The notes: generated by a model not told the origin, from the letters alone. A stretch of 64,000 bases of DNA from Oscillospiraceae bacterium (GCA_017479425.1 JAFVCD010000032.1:108041-172040); one strand, 5' to 3'. Shown: positions 15,587-25,219, counted from the first letter of the stretch. Numbers and translations: made by a program.

Positions 15587-16444
15587 TTATGTATTGAAAA
15601 ATGTGGAATCCTTGGCGATCTGGCGCTTAAGCTCCTCTATCGACGTAAATTTTCGCTCGGGTCTGATGTAGACAAGGTAGTCTAACCTTATTCGCTCGCC
15701 GTAGAGGTCGCCCTTAAAGCCGAGAAGATTTGTTTCAATGCTCACAACTCCGTCATCCTTGACCGTCGGACTGACTCCGACGTTGGTGATACCGCGATAC
15801 ACACCGTCCGGCGTTGTGACCTCCGTGCCGTAGACGCCGAATTTCGGCGCGACAACGCCCTGCGGAAGCATGAGGTTTACAGTCGGGAAGCCGAGCGTAC
15901 GCCCGACGCGCAGTCCGTGCTGAACAACGCCGGAGAAGTAGTGCGCGTGGCCGAGATACTCGTTAGCCTGGCGGAGCTTTCCTTCCGCGAGCAGGGCGCG
16001 GATCATAGTGCTCGAGACCGTGTCGCCGTTCAGGCTGACCTTCTCGACCTTGTCAAAGCCCACGCCGCGCTCCTCACAGTACTTGCGGAGCATGGCGGTA
16101 TTGCCCTCACCCATGTAGCCGAAGCGGAAATCGTAGCCCGCGACAAGGTGGCAGGCGCCGAACTCATCGACGAGCATAGCGGCGAAATCGCGCCACGGCA
16201 TCATACGGGTCCTTTCGTCGAAGCAGATGGTTATAACGTCATCGATGCCGAAAATGCGCTTTATGCCCTCGATCTTGTCGGCATTGGTATTTATTTCAAG
16301 AACGTTTTTTGCGGGAGGTCTGTCGAAGGTCAGCACGCAGGGCGTTGCGCCCTTCTCGCGCGCGATGCGAACTGTGCGCGATATGAGCGCGGCGTGACCT
16401 CGGTGCAGACCATCGAAAAAGCCGAGAGCTATAACTCGTTTCAT
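15587..16444 (-). CDS. ribF: Bifunctional riboflavin kinase / FAD synthetase
   Basis: 285 residues. It converts riboflavin to FMN and then FAD. The N-terminal adenylyltransferase domain opens with ALGFFDGLHRGHAALI, and the C-terminal kinase carries GRTLGFPTVNL and later LGFKGDLYGE-type elements. The start is ATG at 16444 with GAGG in front; the gap to truB is one base. It is the last gene of the minus-strand operon. Confidence 0.95.
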   Translation of the reverse strand: MKRVIALGFFDGLHRGHAALISRTVRIAREKGATPCVLTFDRPPAKNVLEINTNADKIEGIKRIFGIDDVITICFDERTRMMPWRDFAAMLVDEFGACHLVAGYDFRFGYMGEGNTAMLRKYCEERGVGFDKVEKVSLNGDTVSSTMIRALLAEGKLRQANEYLGHAHYFSGVVQHGLRVGRTLGFPTVNLMLPQGVVAPKFGVYGTEVTTPDGVYRGITNVGVSPTVKDDGVVSIETNLLGFKGDLYGERIRLDYLVYIRPERKFTSIEELKRQIAKDSTFFNT

Positions 16445-16445
16445 C

Positions 16446-17288
16446 CTATACCTCAAAAAAGCTTTTTATCGTTGTTACTATGCCTTTCTCGGCGCTTCCA
16501 AGCAGCAGAAAATCGCCGTTCTCGCCGTAAACGCGGCACTTACCGTCCGGTATCTCAGCCTCAAACGGGTTGCCGTTCAGCGCGCGCTTTAATGCCTTGC
16601 CTGAAATTGACAGAGATGGGTAATTCTTGAAAATGCTGTCTGTCGGGAGTATGTACCTCGCTGGGTCAGAGAGTATCTCGTCCAGCGGATGCGCCTCAGA
16701 GATGTCAAAATCACCCGCCGCGAGCCTTCTCAGGCTCGACATCGCCGCGCCGCAGCCGAGAAAAGCGCCGATATCGTTCACAAGCGTGCGGATATACGTT
16801 CCCTTTGAGCAGGTCACGTCAAGGCTCAGATCATCGCCTACGGAAATATCGTAAATCGTGATTTTCCGCGCCGGGCGTTCGACCTCCACGCCCTTTCGCG
16901 CGAGCTCATAGAGCTTTTTGCCGCCGATCTTGATTGCGGAATACATAGGAGGTATCTGCTCAATCTCGCCGATAAAGTTCGGAATAACGCGCAGAATATC
17001 GTCTTTTGAGATATTTGCGCTTGTTTTTGTAAGTATATTGCCGGTTGTGTCCTGCGTGTCCGTCGTAATGCCGAACTCCACTCCGGCGCGATATTTCTTG
17101 ACGGCGTTCTCGCTGAACTCCGCCGCCCTCGTCGCCCTGCCGACAAAAACCGGAAGCACTCCGGTCGCCATCGGGTCGAGGGTGCCGCCGTGGCCTATCC
17201 TGCGCGTAGAGCACGCGCCGCGCAGCTTTGCACAGACGTCCTGACTCGTCCAATCGGACGGCTTGTCTGCGATAAGTATGCCGTTCAT
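16446..17288 (-). CDS. truB: tRNA pseudouridine-55 synthase
   Basis: 280 residues. It makes pseudouridine at position 55 of the T-loop in tRNAs. The start matches the family (MNGILIADKPSDWTSQDV) and the catalytic Asp lies in GHGGTLDPMATGVL (about 36-49). A PUA-like C-terminal region is present. The ATG overlaps the nrnA stop as ATGA. Confidence 0.95.
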   Translation of the reverse strand: MNGILIADKPSDWTSQDVCAKLRGACSTRRIGHGGTLDPMATGVLPVFVGRATRAAEFSENAVKKYRAGVEFGITTDTQDTTGNILTKTSANISKDDILRVIPNFIGEIEQIPPMYSAIKIGGKKLYELARKGVEVERPARKITIYDISVGDDLSLDVTCSKGTYIRTLVNDIGAFLGCGAAMSSLRRLAAGDFDISEAHPLDEILSDPARYILPTDSIFKNYPSLSISGKALKRALNGNPFEAEIPDGKCRVYGENGDFLLLGSAEKGIVTTIKSFFEV

Positions 17289-18232
17289 TCCGGCCACAGC
17301 TCGTTCACTACCCTTTCGATCGCGTCGGCAAGCTCGTACGGCGGCATGTCGGAGCTGCAGCCGGACGCCATTCTGTGACCGCCGCCGCCGAAGCGAGCGC
17401 AGATCTCTGAGGCGTCAACGCTGCCGTCGGTACGCACGGAGGCGTGGCTTTTTCCGTCCTTCTGCTCGCGGACAGTTACGGCGACGCGGTTTCCGCGCAC
17501 CTTGCCGGCGAGATTTGCGAGATCGTCGCAATCGTCCTCGGTAACGCCGCTCTCCTTCATCATTTTACGGGTGATAACGGCGATGTTCAGAGCGTTATTG
17601 CGGGTAGAGCGCATATTTTCGTAGACCTTTCCCTCAAGCCTCAGCCTCGCGAAGCTGAACGAGCGGAAAAGCTCCTTATTGAGCGGCATCGTGTCAGCGC
17701 CGCAGTCGATGAGCTTCGCCGCCGCGATGTGTGTATCTGACTTTGTATTGCCATACTGGAAGCAGCCGCAGTCGGTGGAGAGGGCGACGTAGATCAGGTT
17801 TGCCTCGTCTTTTGTCAGCGCGCCGCAGAGAAGCTCAATGACGTCCATCACTATCTCACCGCAGCTCGCCTTATCTCCGTCGAGAAGAAGTCCGTTTTCG
17901 GTAAAATCGGGATTTTTCGGGTGGTGATCGATGGCTATACTGACACTTCCCTCAAAGCCCACCGGAAAGAGCTTCGCCTCTGCGATATCTGTGCTTATAT
18001 GGATCGCATCGGCGCGATCCGGCTCGATATACGGCGCGGCGAACGCCTTGTAGCGCTCTGTGATCTCGGGATTTGGAAAGAGCGAGGCTCTTTTCCCCAT
18101 TCTCCTCAGCGCGGAGCACAGTGCGGAGGCGGAGCCGATGGTGTCGCCGTCCGGCCTCGCGTGTGTCAGTATCACATAGTCGTCGTGCGCGCGCAGGTAC
18201 TCGGCGCACTCAGTTCTCGTCAGCTTCTTCAT
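17285..18232 (-). CDS. nrnA: DHH-family bifunctional oligoribonuclease / pAp phosphatase
   Basis: 315 residues. It degrades nano-RNA and dephosphorylates pAp. The DHH domain has HARPDGDTIGSASAL and the eponymous IDHHPKNPDF, and the DHHA1 domain ends with the GGGGHRMASG substrate loop. The start ATG at 18232 follows AAGGAGG and lies inside the rbfA 3' end (23-base overlap). Its place between rbfA and truB is the standard Firmicutes order. Confidence 0.93.
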   Translation of the reverse strand: MKKLTRTECAEYLRAHDDYVILTHARPDGDTIGSASALCSALRRMGKRASLFPNPEITERYKAFAAPYIEPDRADAIHISTDIAEAKLFPVGFEGSVSIAIDHHPKNPDFTENGLLLDGDKASCGEIVMDVIELLCGALTKDEANLIYVALSTDCGCFQYGNTKSDTHIAAAKLIDCGADTMPLNKELFRSFSFARLRLEGKVYENMRSTRNNALNIAVITRKMMKESGVTEDDCDDLANLAGKVRGNRVAVTVREQKDGKSHASVRTDGSVDASEICARFGGGGHRMASGCSSDMPPYELADAIERVVNELWPE

Positions 18233-18584
18233 CTTCGTCCTCCTTGATATCAAGGGAATTGATGATGGAATTGATATGCGCGCCGTACTCGATGGATTTA
18301 TCGAGAATAAAAGTCAGCTCCGGCGTATTGCGGAGGTTAAGGCGAATTGAAAGCTCGCGTCTGAGCCAGCCGGAGGCGCTTTTCAGACCCTTCATGAAGT
18401 CCTTTTCACTCTGAAGCCCCATGCAGCTCAGATATACCTTGCAGTATTTGAGATCTCCGGTGGTTTCGGTGCGCACAACGCTGAGGAGTCCCTGCTGAAC
18501 TCTCGGATCCTTGACCTCGGTGATGAGCTTTGAGAGGCACAGACGGATATCCTCGTTAACTCTGTTTATTCTGTTTGATGGCAT
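18210..18584 (-). CDS. rbfA: 30S ribosome-binding factor A
   Basis: 124 residues of KH-like fold acting in late 16S rRNA 5'-end maturation and cold adaptation. Typical stretches are NRVNEDIRLCLSKLI and DPRVQQGLLSVV. An acidic tail (KEDEDEEADEN) closes the protein. It is separated from infB by 246 bases holding repeat element copy 2, whereas these genes are normally close together. Confidence 0.93.
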   Translation of the reverse strand: MPSNRINRVNEDIRLCLSKLITEVKDPRVQQGLLSVVRTETTGDLKYCKVYLSCMGLQSEKDFMKGLKSASGWLRRELSIRLNLRNTPELTFILDKSIEYGAHINSIINSLDIKEDEDEEADEN

Positions 18585-18619
18585 AGTTGTTACCTCGATT
18601 GTAGAAAAAGTAGAAAAAT

Positions 18620-18825
18620 GGGAGGGGATAATTCCCCTCCCTCAGACTGTAGACAAAAAGGAAAAGCGTTGGATAAAGGAGGCGGGGATCTGTGAAGGGG
18701 TCGGCCAAGAGACCCCTTCACGTCGCATAATCCGCCCGCAGGCGTCATATTTTGCGCTCTTAACGCGCAAAATATGTTCGATGCGGAGACTTTGTCGACG
18801 CATTGAGGGGATAATTCCCCTCCCT
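18620..18825 (+). mobile_element. Terminator-flanked palindromic element, copy 2 (within the infB-rbfA operon)
   Basis: The flanking hairpin (GGAGGGG / CCCCTCC, loop ATAATT) occurs at 18620-18642 and 18805-18825, with 21 identical bases. The core runs left to right as CAGACTGTAGACAAA to GTCGACGCAT. Core hairpin 1 reads GAAGGGGTC / GACCCCTTC, a compensated C-to-T, G-to-A change relative to copy 1. The host genes read leftward, and the T-tract (TTTTTCTACTTTTTCTAC on the minus strand) follows only the left-hand, rbfA-side hairpin. The element points opposite to transcription here. Confidence 0.85.
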
Positions 18826-18830
18826 ATGGG

Positions 18831-21167
18831 TTAGATTTGTTCCATTACGAAGCACTCGATAATGTCGCCGACCTTGATGTCGTTGAACTTCTCGACCTGC
18901 ATACCGCACTCATAGCCGCTCGCAACCTCGCGGACGTCGTCCTTGAAGCGGCGCAGAGAGGCGAGATCGCCCTCGAATATGACTACGTTGTCTCTGAGAA
19001 CTCTGACCGAGCAGCCGCGCTGGATCTTGCCGTCCTGAACATAGCAGCCGCAGACGGTACCGACCTTCGATACCTTGTAGGTCTCGCGCACCTCGGCGTG
19101 ACCGATGACCTGCTCGCGGTATTTCGGCGCGAGCATACCCTTCATAGCGTCCTCGATCTCGTTGATGCAGTCGTAGATAACGCGGTACATTCTGATATCG
19201 ACGTTGTTTCTCGCGGCGGAATCTCTCGCGGAGGAATCCGGGCGCACGTTGAAGCCGACGATGATTGCGCCGCTCGTTGCGGCAAGCATTACGTCAGATT
19301 CGTTGATCGCGCCGACCGCGGAATGGATGACCTTGACGCGGACTTCCTCGTTCGTGAGCTTCTCAAGGCTCGTCTTGACAGCCTCGGCCGAGCCCTGAAC
19401 GTCCGCCTTTACGATGATGCCGAGCTCCTTGAGCTCGCCCTCCTGAATCTGAGCGAAGAGATCCTCAAGTGTGACCTTCTTCGCGCCAGAGGCTGCGGTC
19501 TTCTGCTCATTTTTACGTTGCTCGGCAAGCTCGCGCGCCATACGCTCGTCCGCGACGGCATTAAAGGTGTCGCCCGCGCCCGGGACCTCGCTCATGCCGG
19601 CAATCTCAACGGGAACAGAGGGGCCGGCGGTGAGAACGCGATCGCCCTTGTCATTTATCATGGTGCGGACTCTGCCGACAGCGGTGCCGGCGATGATGAT
19701 ATCACCGAGCTTCAGAGTTCCGTTCTGAACGAGAACTGTCATAATGGGGCCGCGGCCCTTGTCGAGCCTCGCCTCAATAACCGTACCCTTTGCGGCGCGG
19801 TTCGGATTTGCCTTCAGCTCCTGAACCTCGGCAAGAAGAACGAGGTTTTCAAGCAGGGTGTCAATGCCCATACCGGTCTTTGCGGAGATAGGAACGCAGA
19901 TGGTCTCGCCGCCCCACTCCTCGGGCACAATATCGTACTCGGTGAGCTGCTGCTTGATTCTCTCCGGATTTGCGCCAGGCTTATCCATTTTATTGATAGC
20001 GACAACGATGGGAATTTTGGCCGCCTTCGCGTGGTTTATACTCTCGATCGTCTGCGGCATGATACCGTCGTCAGCCGCGACGACAAGGATAGCGATGTCT
20101 GTTACCATCGCGCCGCGGGCGCGCATTGAGGTGAACGCCTCGTGGCCCGGTGTATCAAGGAAGGTAACGGGTGAGCCGTTGATCTCAACGGTGTAGGCGC
20201 CGATGTGCTGGGTGATGCCGCCCGCCTCGCCGGAGGCGACGTGAGCAGAGCGGATATAGTCGAGAAGCGAGGTCTTGCCGTGGTCGACGTGACCCATAAC
20301 TACGACTACCGGAGCTCTCGGAACGAGGTTTTCTTCCGTATCGGCGGTATCGTCAATAAGCTTCTCCTCTATGGTCACGATGACCTCTTTTTCGACCTTG
20401 CAGCCCATCTCCTCCGCGATTATTGCGGCGGTGTCGAAGTCGATAACGTCGCTGAGAGACGCCATTACGCCGTTTTTCATAAGGGTCTTGACAACCTCGG
20501 CGCCGGTTTTCTTCATTCTCGAGGCAAGCTCGCCGACGTTGATCTCGTCGGGGATCTGAACCTTGACGGGAGCCTTCTTCGCGATCTCGAACTGGAGGCG
20601 CTGCATTCTGTCTCGCTCCTCGTTGCGGCGCTTCTGGCTCTGCTGCTGCGGCTGCTGCTGACGTGATTTTTGCTTGATTTTTTCCTTGCCGCCCTTGCCG
20701 TTGTCGCGCTTGCCGCGGCTCTTTTCGCCGGCGAGATCGTCAAAGCGCTCGTTGTACTTGTCGATGTTTATCTGAACGCCCGAGGTGTCGATAACGCGCT
20801 TCTGCGGCTGCGGCTTCGGAGTGTGAGGCTTATCGGGCTTCTTCTCCGGCTGCGGCTTGGATTCTGCCTGAGGCGCGCTCTTGGTGTCCGCCGCCTTCTC
20901 AGACTCGACGGGCTTCTTCTCCTCCGCCGTATGCTCCGGCGGGGGATTTGCAGCGGCTGTATCGTCCGCAAAAATATCCGCAAGGGATACAGCCTCATGC
21001 TGCTTTGTGAGGTAGTCAAAAATTATATTGAGCTCGTCATCCGTCAGAACCTGCATATGGTTTTTCGGGGTCGTGGCGTACTTTGTGAGGATCTCAGTGA
21101 CTACCTTGCTCGTCATACCGAAGTCCTTCGCCACCTCGTGTACTCTGTATTTTACATCCAAGCTCAT
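18831..21167 (-). CDS. infB: Translation initiation factor IF-2
   Basis: 778-residue GTPase that brings initiator tRNA to the ribosome. The order is an N-terminal IF2_N helical domain (1-55), a Pro/Lys/Gln-rich linker (70-200), a second IF2_N domain (about 205-255), and the G domain with G1 GHVDHGKT at 292-299, DTPGHEAFT and NKMDKP. Domain II and the C-terminal initiator-tRNA-binding domain follow. The ATG at 21167 overlaps the stop of the L7Ae-like gene as ATGA; an upstream in-frame GTG is less likely. Confidence 0.97.
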   Translation of the reverse strand: MSLDVKYRVHEVAKDFGMTSKVVTEILTKYATTPKNHMQVLTDDELNIIFDYLTKQHEAVSLADIFADDTAAANPPPEHTAEEKKPVESEKAADTKSAPQAESKPQPEKKPDKPHTPKPQPQKRVIDTSGVQINIDKYNERFDDLAGEKSRGKRDNGKGGKEKIKQKSRQQQPQQQSQKRRNEERDRMQRLQFEIAKKAPVKVQIPDEINVGELASRMKKTGAEVVKTLMKNGVMASLSDVIDFDTAAIIAEEMGCKVEKEVIVTIEEKLIDDTADTEENLVPRAPVVVVMGHVDHGKTSLLDYIRSAHVASGEAGGITQHIGAYTVEINGSPVTFLDTPGHEAFTSMRARGAMVTDIAILVVAADDGIMPQTIESINHAKAAKIPIVVAINKMDKPGANPERIKQQLTEYDIVPEEWGGETICVPISAKTGMGIDTLLENLVLLAEVQELKANPNRAAKGTVIEARLDKGRGPIMTVLVQNGTLKLGDIIIAGTAVGRVRTMINDKGDRVLTAGPSVPVEIAGMSEVPGAGDTFNAVADERMARELAEQRKNEQKTAASGAKKVTLEDLFAQIQEGELKELGIIVKADVQGSAEAVKTSLEKLTNEEVRVKVIHSAVGAINESDVMLAATSGAIIVGFNVRPDSSARDSAARNNVDIRMYRVIYDCINEIEDAMKGMLAPKYREQVIGHAEVRETYKVSKVGTVCGCYVQDGKIQRGCSVRVLRDNVVIFEGDLASLRRFKDDVREVASGYECGMQVEKFNDIKVGDIIECFVMEQI

Positions 21168-21478
21168 TGGCACTTCTCCTTTTCAAGTTTCATCTGAAAG
21201 GCTTCCGCCATCTTTTTATCGGTTATCGCCATTATTCCCGGCGTGCCGCGCCCGACAAGACTGCCGAGCTCCTCCTTTGTCCACGGAAGAGCGATGTGAG
21301 GGCACTTTGCCATCGTCGAGAGGTTCTGCGCCCTCTCTCCGAGGCTTCTGCCGGCGTCGCAGGCGGTCAGTATCAGCTTCGCCTTATTGGCGCGGGCGTC
21401 GATTTTGACGCTCTCCTCGCCTATCGTGAGCCTTCCGGCTCTCTTTGTGAGTCCGAGGAATGTCATCGCAGGCGTCAT
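21164..21478 (-). CDS. L7Ae/L30e-like RNA-binding protein (YlxQ)
   Basis: 104 residues with the L7Ae fold: [18 protein letters not shown], then [10 protein letters not shown], then [15 protein letters not shown]. Such proteins bind kink-turn-like RNA in the nusA-infB operon. Both ends overlap neighbours as ATGA, so translation is coupled with rnpM and infB. Confidence 0.9.
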   Translation of the reverse strand: MTPAMTFLGLTKRAGRLTIGEESVKIDARANKAKLILTACDAGRSLGERAQNLSTMAKCPHIALPWTKEELGSLVGRGTPGIMAITDKKMAEAFQMKLEKEKCQ

Positions 21479-21699
21479 TTCTCCGCCTCCCTTAAAAGCT
21501 CGTCGTAGGTCTCCTCGCCGATGTGTACGCGAAGCGCCCTGCCGAGAGCGTTAGCTTTCTTAGCCTTTTTTATGCAGGCGGCATTCGGGCAGATGTAAGC
21601 GCCGCGCCCCTCGCCGCCTCTGGCGGAAAAGCGGATAAACTCGCTCTTCGCGCCCTTTTTCCGGCAAGCTACGCACTGCCGGATGGGAATGTAAGTCAC
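21475..21699 (-). CDS. rnpM: YlxR family protein (RnpM-type)
   Basis: 74 residues. The family pattern RQCVACRKK, then EFIRFS, then GRGAYICPN..C is clear. Homologues bind and modulate RNase P. The start is GTG, just after the nusA stop. Position between nusA and ylxQ is invariant in Firmicutes. Confidence 0.9.
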   Translation of the reverse strand: MTYIPIRQCVACRKKGAKSEFIRFSARGGEGRGAYICPNAACIKKAKKANALGRALRVHIGEETYDELLREAEK

Positions 21700-21701
21700 G
21701 C

Positions 21702-22754
21702 TTATGCCTCGCTCTCAGGCTTGATATCGATTTTGTAGCCGGTGAGCTTTGCGGCGAGGCGGACGTTCTGTCCCTCCTTGCCGATTGCGAGTGAGAGCTG
21801 AGAATCGGGAACGATAACGCGGCAGCTCTTACCCTCGTCGAGGATCTCAACGCTCACGACGTCAGACGGAGCGAGTGCGGCGGCGACGTACTCCGCGGGA
21901 TTCTCGGAATATTTAACGATGTCGATTTTCTCGCCTCTCAGCTCATCGACAACGGCGGCGACTCTGCCGCCCTTCGGACCTACGCAGGCGCCGATCGGCT
22001 CAACCGCGGGGTCGTAGCTCATAACCGCGATCTTGGTGCGGCTGCCCGCCTCGCGGGCGATGCTCTTTATTTCAACGGTGCCGTCGCTCAGCTCGGGAAC
22101 CTCGAGCTCAAAGAGCTTCTTGACAAGGCCGGGGTGCGTTCTGGAGATGAGCACCTGCGGGCCGGAACCGCCTCTGCGTACCTCGACGAGGTAAACTCTG
22201 AGCTTGTCGCCCTCATGAAGCTCCTCGGTCGGAACCCTCTCGCCGGCGGTGAGAACTGCCTCGTTATAATCAGGGTTTGAGGTGATAGTTACGGAAACGT
22301 TGCCTCTCTCCGGGTCGACGTGGTTTACAATGGTGGTGAGGATCTCGTGCTCCTTGGATGAGAACTCCTCGCTTACCATATTGCGCTCAGCCTCGCGGAT
22401 ACCCTGAATTATGACCTGCTTTGCCGCCTGAGCCGCGATTCTGCCAAACTTCTTGGTGTCGACGGGTACGTTTACGATATCGCCGACCTTAGCACGCTTG
22501 GAAAAGCGCTTCGCCTCGTCGAGGAGCAGGTCAACTGCGGGGTTTTCGATTTCCTCTACGACATTCTTTCTGATGTAGACGTCGATCTTACCCTTCGCCT
22601 CGTCAATGTCGACGAAGATGTTTTCCTCAACGCCCGGATCGTCCTTGCGGAGTGCGGCGACAATCGCCTGCTTGATCCTGTCGAGCATATAGTCCTTGCG
22701 GATGCCCTTTTCCTTTTCAAGCTGCTCGATAGCAGCGAAAAATTCTGAGTTCAT
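21702..22754 (-). CDS. nusA: Transcription termination/antitermination factor NusA
   Basis: 350 residues, the short Gram-positive form without C-terminal acidic repeats. An N-terminal RNA-polymerase-binding domain (1-130), an S1 domain (about 135-200) and two KH domains (about 205-345) are recognisable, including GACVGPKGGRVAAVVDEL and the closing AIGKEGQNVRLAAKLTG. It acts in pausing, termination and antitermination. Confidence 0.97.
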   Translation of the reverse strand: MNSEFFAAIEQLEKEKGIRKDYMLDRIKQAIVAALRKDDPGVEENIFVDIDEAKGKIDVYIRKNVVEEIENPAVDLLLDEAKRFSKRAKVGDIVNVPVDTKKFGRIAAQAAKQVIIQGIREAERNMVSEEFSSKEHEILTTIVNHVDPERGNVSVTITSNPDYNEAVLTAGERVPTEELHEGDKLRVYLVEVRRGGSGPQVLISRTHPGLVKKLFELEVPELSDGTVEIKSIAREAGSRTKIAVMSYDPAVEPIGACVGPKGGRVAAVVDELRGEKIDIVKYSENPAEYVAAALAPSDVVSVEILDEGKSCRVIVPDSQLSLAIGKEGQNVRLAAKLTGYKIDIKPESEA

Positions 22755-22771
22755 TTTTGTAAATTCCTCCC

Positions 22772-23227
22772 TTATTCTATCCGAAGCTGCACGGAAGCAA
22801 CCTCAGCCTTTGTAAATGTTATTTCATCGCCGGTTTTAAGTCTTATTGTCACATCGCCGGCATTGTAGCCCGCGAGGTAGCCGGTGTATTCCTTCTTTCC
22901 TTCTCTCGCCTTGTAGAGCTTGACGGCGCAGAAGGAACCCATAAAGCGCTCAAAATCAGAGTCACGCTGGAGCTTTCTCTCAACTCCGGCGGAGCTCACC
23001 TCAAAGGTGTAGCTGTCTTGAATGAGATCGCGCTCATCGAGTATCGGGTCGAGCGCGTGCGTTACGGCGACGCAGTCATTGATGGAAACGCCGCCCTCCT
23101 TATCAATGTAGACGCGGAGAAACCACTCTCCCGCCTCCTTGATATACTCGACGTCCCAAAGCTCACAGCCGCATTCTTTGCAGATCGGTTCTGCCAGCTC
23201 GGCAACAGTTTCAGTTATTTTGCTCAA
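22772..23227 (-). CDS. rimP: Ribosome maturation factor RimP
   Basis: 151 residues, two-domain RimP that assists 30S assembly. The N-terminal domain holds CELWDVEYIKEAGEWFLRV and the central VSSAGVERKL is diagnostic. I place the start at a TTG (23227) preceded by GGAG at 8 bases, because the family begins at this point. The longer in-frame extension has no ribosome site. It is the first gene of the operon rimP to ribF. Confidence 0.9.
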   Translation of the reverse strand: MSKITETVAELAEPICKECGCELWDVEYIKEAGEWFLRVYIDKEGGVSINDCVAVTHALDPILDERDLIQDSYTFEVSSAGVERKLQRDSDFERFMGSFCAVKLYKAREGKKEYTGYLAGYNAGDVTIRLKTGDEITFTKAEVASVQLRIE

Positions 23228-23309
23228 AATTATTACTCCTTCAAAAAATGCACAAAAAAGAGCGGGACACAAGACCCACTCCACACTGCACAACTATCTA
23301 ACAAAAGGG

Positions 23310-23338
23310 AGTATAGCACAGTGAAGGAAAAATTGCAA
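23310..23338 (-). promoter_or_regulatory. Promoter of the rimP-nusA-infB operon
   Basis: Minus strand TTGCAA (23333-23338), 17-bp spacer, TATACT (23310-23315), with an 80-base leader before rimP. Confidence 0.7.
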
Positions 23339-23351
23339 GACTTTTTTGGCA

Positions 23352-23382
23352 AAAATAACGGGCGAGTCTCAGACCCGCCCGT
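23352..23382 (-). terminator. Terminator of the EEP-family gene
   Basis: Seven-bp stem ACGGGCG / CGCCCGT, with an inner GTCT/AGAC pairing, followed by TATTTTTG on the minus strand. Confidence 0.75.
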
Positions 23383-23392
23383 AAAGCATCGA

Positions 23393-24466
23393 TTATTTCA
23401 GCACAACGGTCATCTCGACCGGGTTGTGGTCGGAATACCTGAAATGCGTGTTGATGACGTCGGCGTGCTTTACCTCTACGTTCGGGCTCACGAGGAAGCC
23501 GTCTACAGTGAGGACGTACTGACCGTAGTGATAAGGCCCGTCGGCGTTGCGGCAGGACGGCACGGGATCGTTGCCGTTGAAAGGCGGCACTATCTTGATA
23601 GCGGTGCCGTAGAACGTATCGGGCGGTATAGGCTGCGCCCAGGAGTATTCTATATCGCTCTTGCCGAACCACGCACTGGAGTTTCCGAGAAGATCCTTGT
23701 TGAAGTCGCCTCCGGCAATGACCCAGTTACCCTTATCGTACTCATTCTGCATATCGAGAAGGAGCATTCTGAGCTGCTCGGTCGCTATGGTGCCGTCGGT
23801 TGTGTACGCCGAGAGGTGGAGATTTATGAGGACAAGCTCTCTGCCGTCAGCGCTCGGCAGTCTAGAAACGGAGTAGCAGCGATCGAGGTCGACGATCTTC
23901 ATGAGGCTGTCCTCAAGCGGGAGCGAGCGGCGCAGTGAAGATATAATGTTGTATTTTGCGAAGGTGCCAATACCCGCCTTTGCCGCGCCGTGCGGCTGCA
24001 GGATCGGGTAAAAGAGGAACGGAGAATCCCAGTTTTCCGCAAAGACGTTATCGTAGCCCTTGCCGGCAAGCAGGGCGCGAAGAGTCGTCAGCTCGTCGCG
24101 GTGATATGAGCGCGTCGCGTCGACGTCGATCTCCTGAACGAGCAGGAGGTCAGCGTCCTCGGAGTTCAGAAAATCTCCGATGGCGGCGATGTTCTTATCG
24201 AGCCTCTCGGGACTCCACGCCCAAGCTCGGTCGCCACCGTCCATGAAGAAGCCGAAATCGTCCTCATAGGCGCCGAAACCGATGTTGAATGATACTACCT
24301 TATATTCCCTGCCCGCCTCGATTTTTGCCGAGGTGTTGTCCACGACGTCGAGCGGAAGATTATCGTCCAGCCGGTGATATGCGATGAAAACATAAGCGAC
24401 GTAGCCGCCCACAACAAGTACGAGGGCAAGGAGCGCGCAGAGGATTGCCTTCAATACTTTTTTCAT
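23393..24466 (-). CDS. Membrane-anchored endonuclease/exonuclease/phosphatase family protein
   Basis: 357 residues. One N-terminal membrane helix (about 5-27) is followed by an extracytoplasmic EEP domain. Landmarks are SFNIGFG (near 61), the metal-binding Glu in LLVQEID, NLHLSAY, GGDFNKD, and the terminal YSDHNPV with the catalytic Asp-His. The family includes sphingomyelinases, inositol phosphatases and nucleases; the substrate cannot be told. It lies 2 bases after the next gene of the same operon. Confidence 0.85.
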   Translation of the reverse strand: MKKVLKAILCALLALVLVVGGYVAYVFIAYHRLDDNLPLDVVDNTSAKIEAGREYKVVSFNIGFGAYEDDFGFFMDGGDRAWAWSPERLDKNIAAIGDFLNSEDADLLLVQEIDVDATRSYHRDELTTLRALLAGKGYDNVFAENWDSPFLFYPILQPHGAAKAGIGTFAKYNIISSLRRSLPLEDSLMKIVDLDRCYSVSRLPSADGRELVLINLHLSAYTTDGTIATEQLRMLLLDMQNEYDKGNWVIAGGDFNKDLLGNSSAWFGKSDIEYSWAQPIPPDTFYGTAIKIVPPFNGNDPVPSCRNADGPYHYGQYVLTVDGFLVSPNVEVKHADVINTHFRYSDHNPVEMTVVLK

Positions 24467-24468
24467 TT

Positions 24469-25137
24469 TTAGGCCTCCGTTGAGAAGATATATTTCCCGA
24501 GGAGCTCCACAGCCGCCTCGTCGCCGAGCATCTTCTTGAACTGGTTGACGGCGACGCCGCCATCCTTAAAGAGCCTGTCAACATACTTCTTCGAGGCTGT
24601 TCTCTTCGCCTCCTTCGCGCACTTCGGGGCGCTCTTTGCCTCCTCAATATATGCGTCTATCCAGTCGGAAGCCATTTTCGAGAACTCGCCCGACAGATTC
24701 TTGCCAACCTTGCCCAGAGAGCCCTTCATATAGAACTCGTCAGACCAGTCCGGCTTCTTCTCGCGGTCAAGGAAAACCTTATATCTCTCGCCGACCCTTT
24801 CGATTTTCTCAAAGCCGCGCTTAGATATGAGCGTATCGTACATTTCAAGCAGAAGAGTGTCCTTGCCTGCGGCGTTTATGTAGTCGTAGCTCAGAAGCGG
24901 CATATCCACCTCCATTGGGGTGAGCACGACCGTAACCATTTTCATAAGGCCGAAGAGCGCCGTCATCTCGATGGCGGAGTAGTAGCCGACGCCGGGTATC
25001 TCAAAGCTCCGAAGGTCGAATTTCATAGGGAACTTTTTAATCGTCTGCGGCTCGAAGGAGCGCTCGCGCATCTCTCCCTCCGCGCCGACAGCTTCCTGCA
25101 GTTCCTTTATTTTTGCGGAAAAATCAAGATTAAACAT
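24469..25137 (-). CDS. Unrecognised protein, 222 residues
   Basis: I do not recognise this family with confidence. It is soluble, with Lys/Glu-rich helices at the start and a Lys/Ala-rich C-terminal half. The middle stretch from PGVGYY through VVLTPMEVDMPLLSYDYI to GKDTLLLEMYDT loosely recalls the core pattern of ferredoxin-dependent bilin reductases (hydrophobic strand, P-x-F/L-x-x-D, then a later Asp), but that is weak. It is the first gene of a two-gene unit with the EEP-domain protein, with GGAGG upstream of its ATG. Confidence 0.55.
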   Translation of the reverse strand: MFNLDFSAKIKELQEAVGAEGEMRERSFEPQTIKKFPMKFDLRSFEIPGVGYYSAIEMTALFGLMKMVTVVLTPMEVDMPLLSYDYINAAGKDTLLLEMYDTLISKRGFEKIERVGERYKVFLDREKKPDWSDEFYMKGSLGKVGKNLSGEFSKMASDWIDAYIEEAKSAPKCAKEAKRTASKKYVDRLFKDGGVAVNQFKKMLGDEAAVELLGKYIFSTEA

Positions 25138-25190
25138 TTTTACCGCCTCCTTTGCCGCTATTTTACCACACAGTGCGGCTAAATGTAAAG

Positions 25191-25219
25191 TTGATTATTG
25201 CGCGACGGTGTGGTAGAAT
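25191..25219 (+). promoter_or_regulatory. Promoter of the YdeI-like / TrmH-like operon
   Basis: TTGATT (25191-25196), 17-bp spacer, TAGAAT (25214-25219). Confidence 0.5.

Noticed and set aside
18837-20129. 430-codon frame on the plus strand over infB
   Set aside because: Fully inside infB on the other strand, without start signals or domain.
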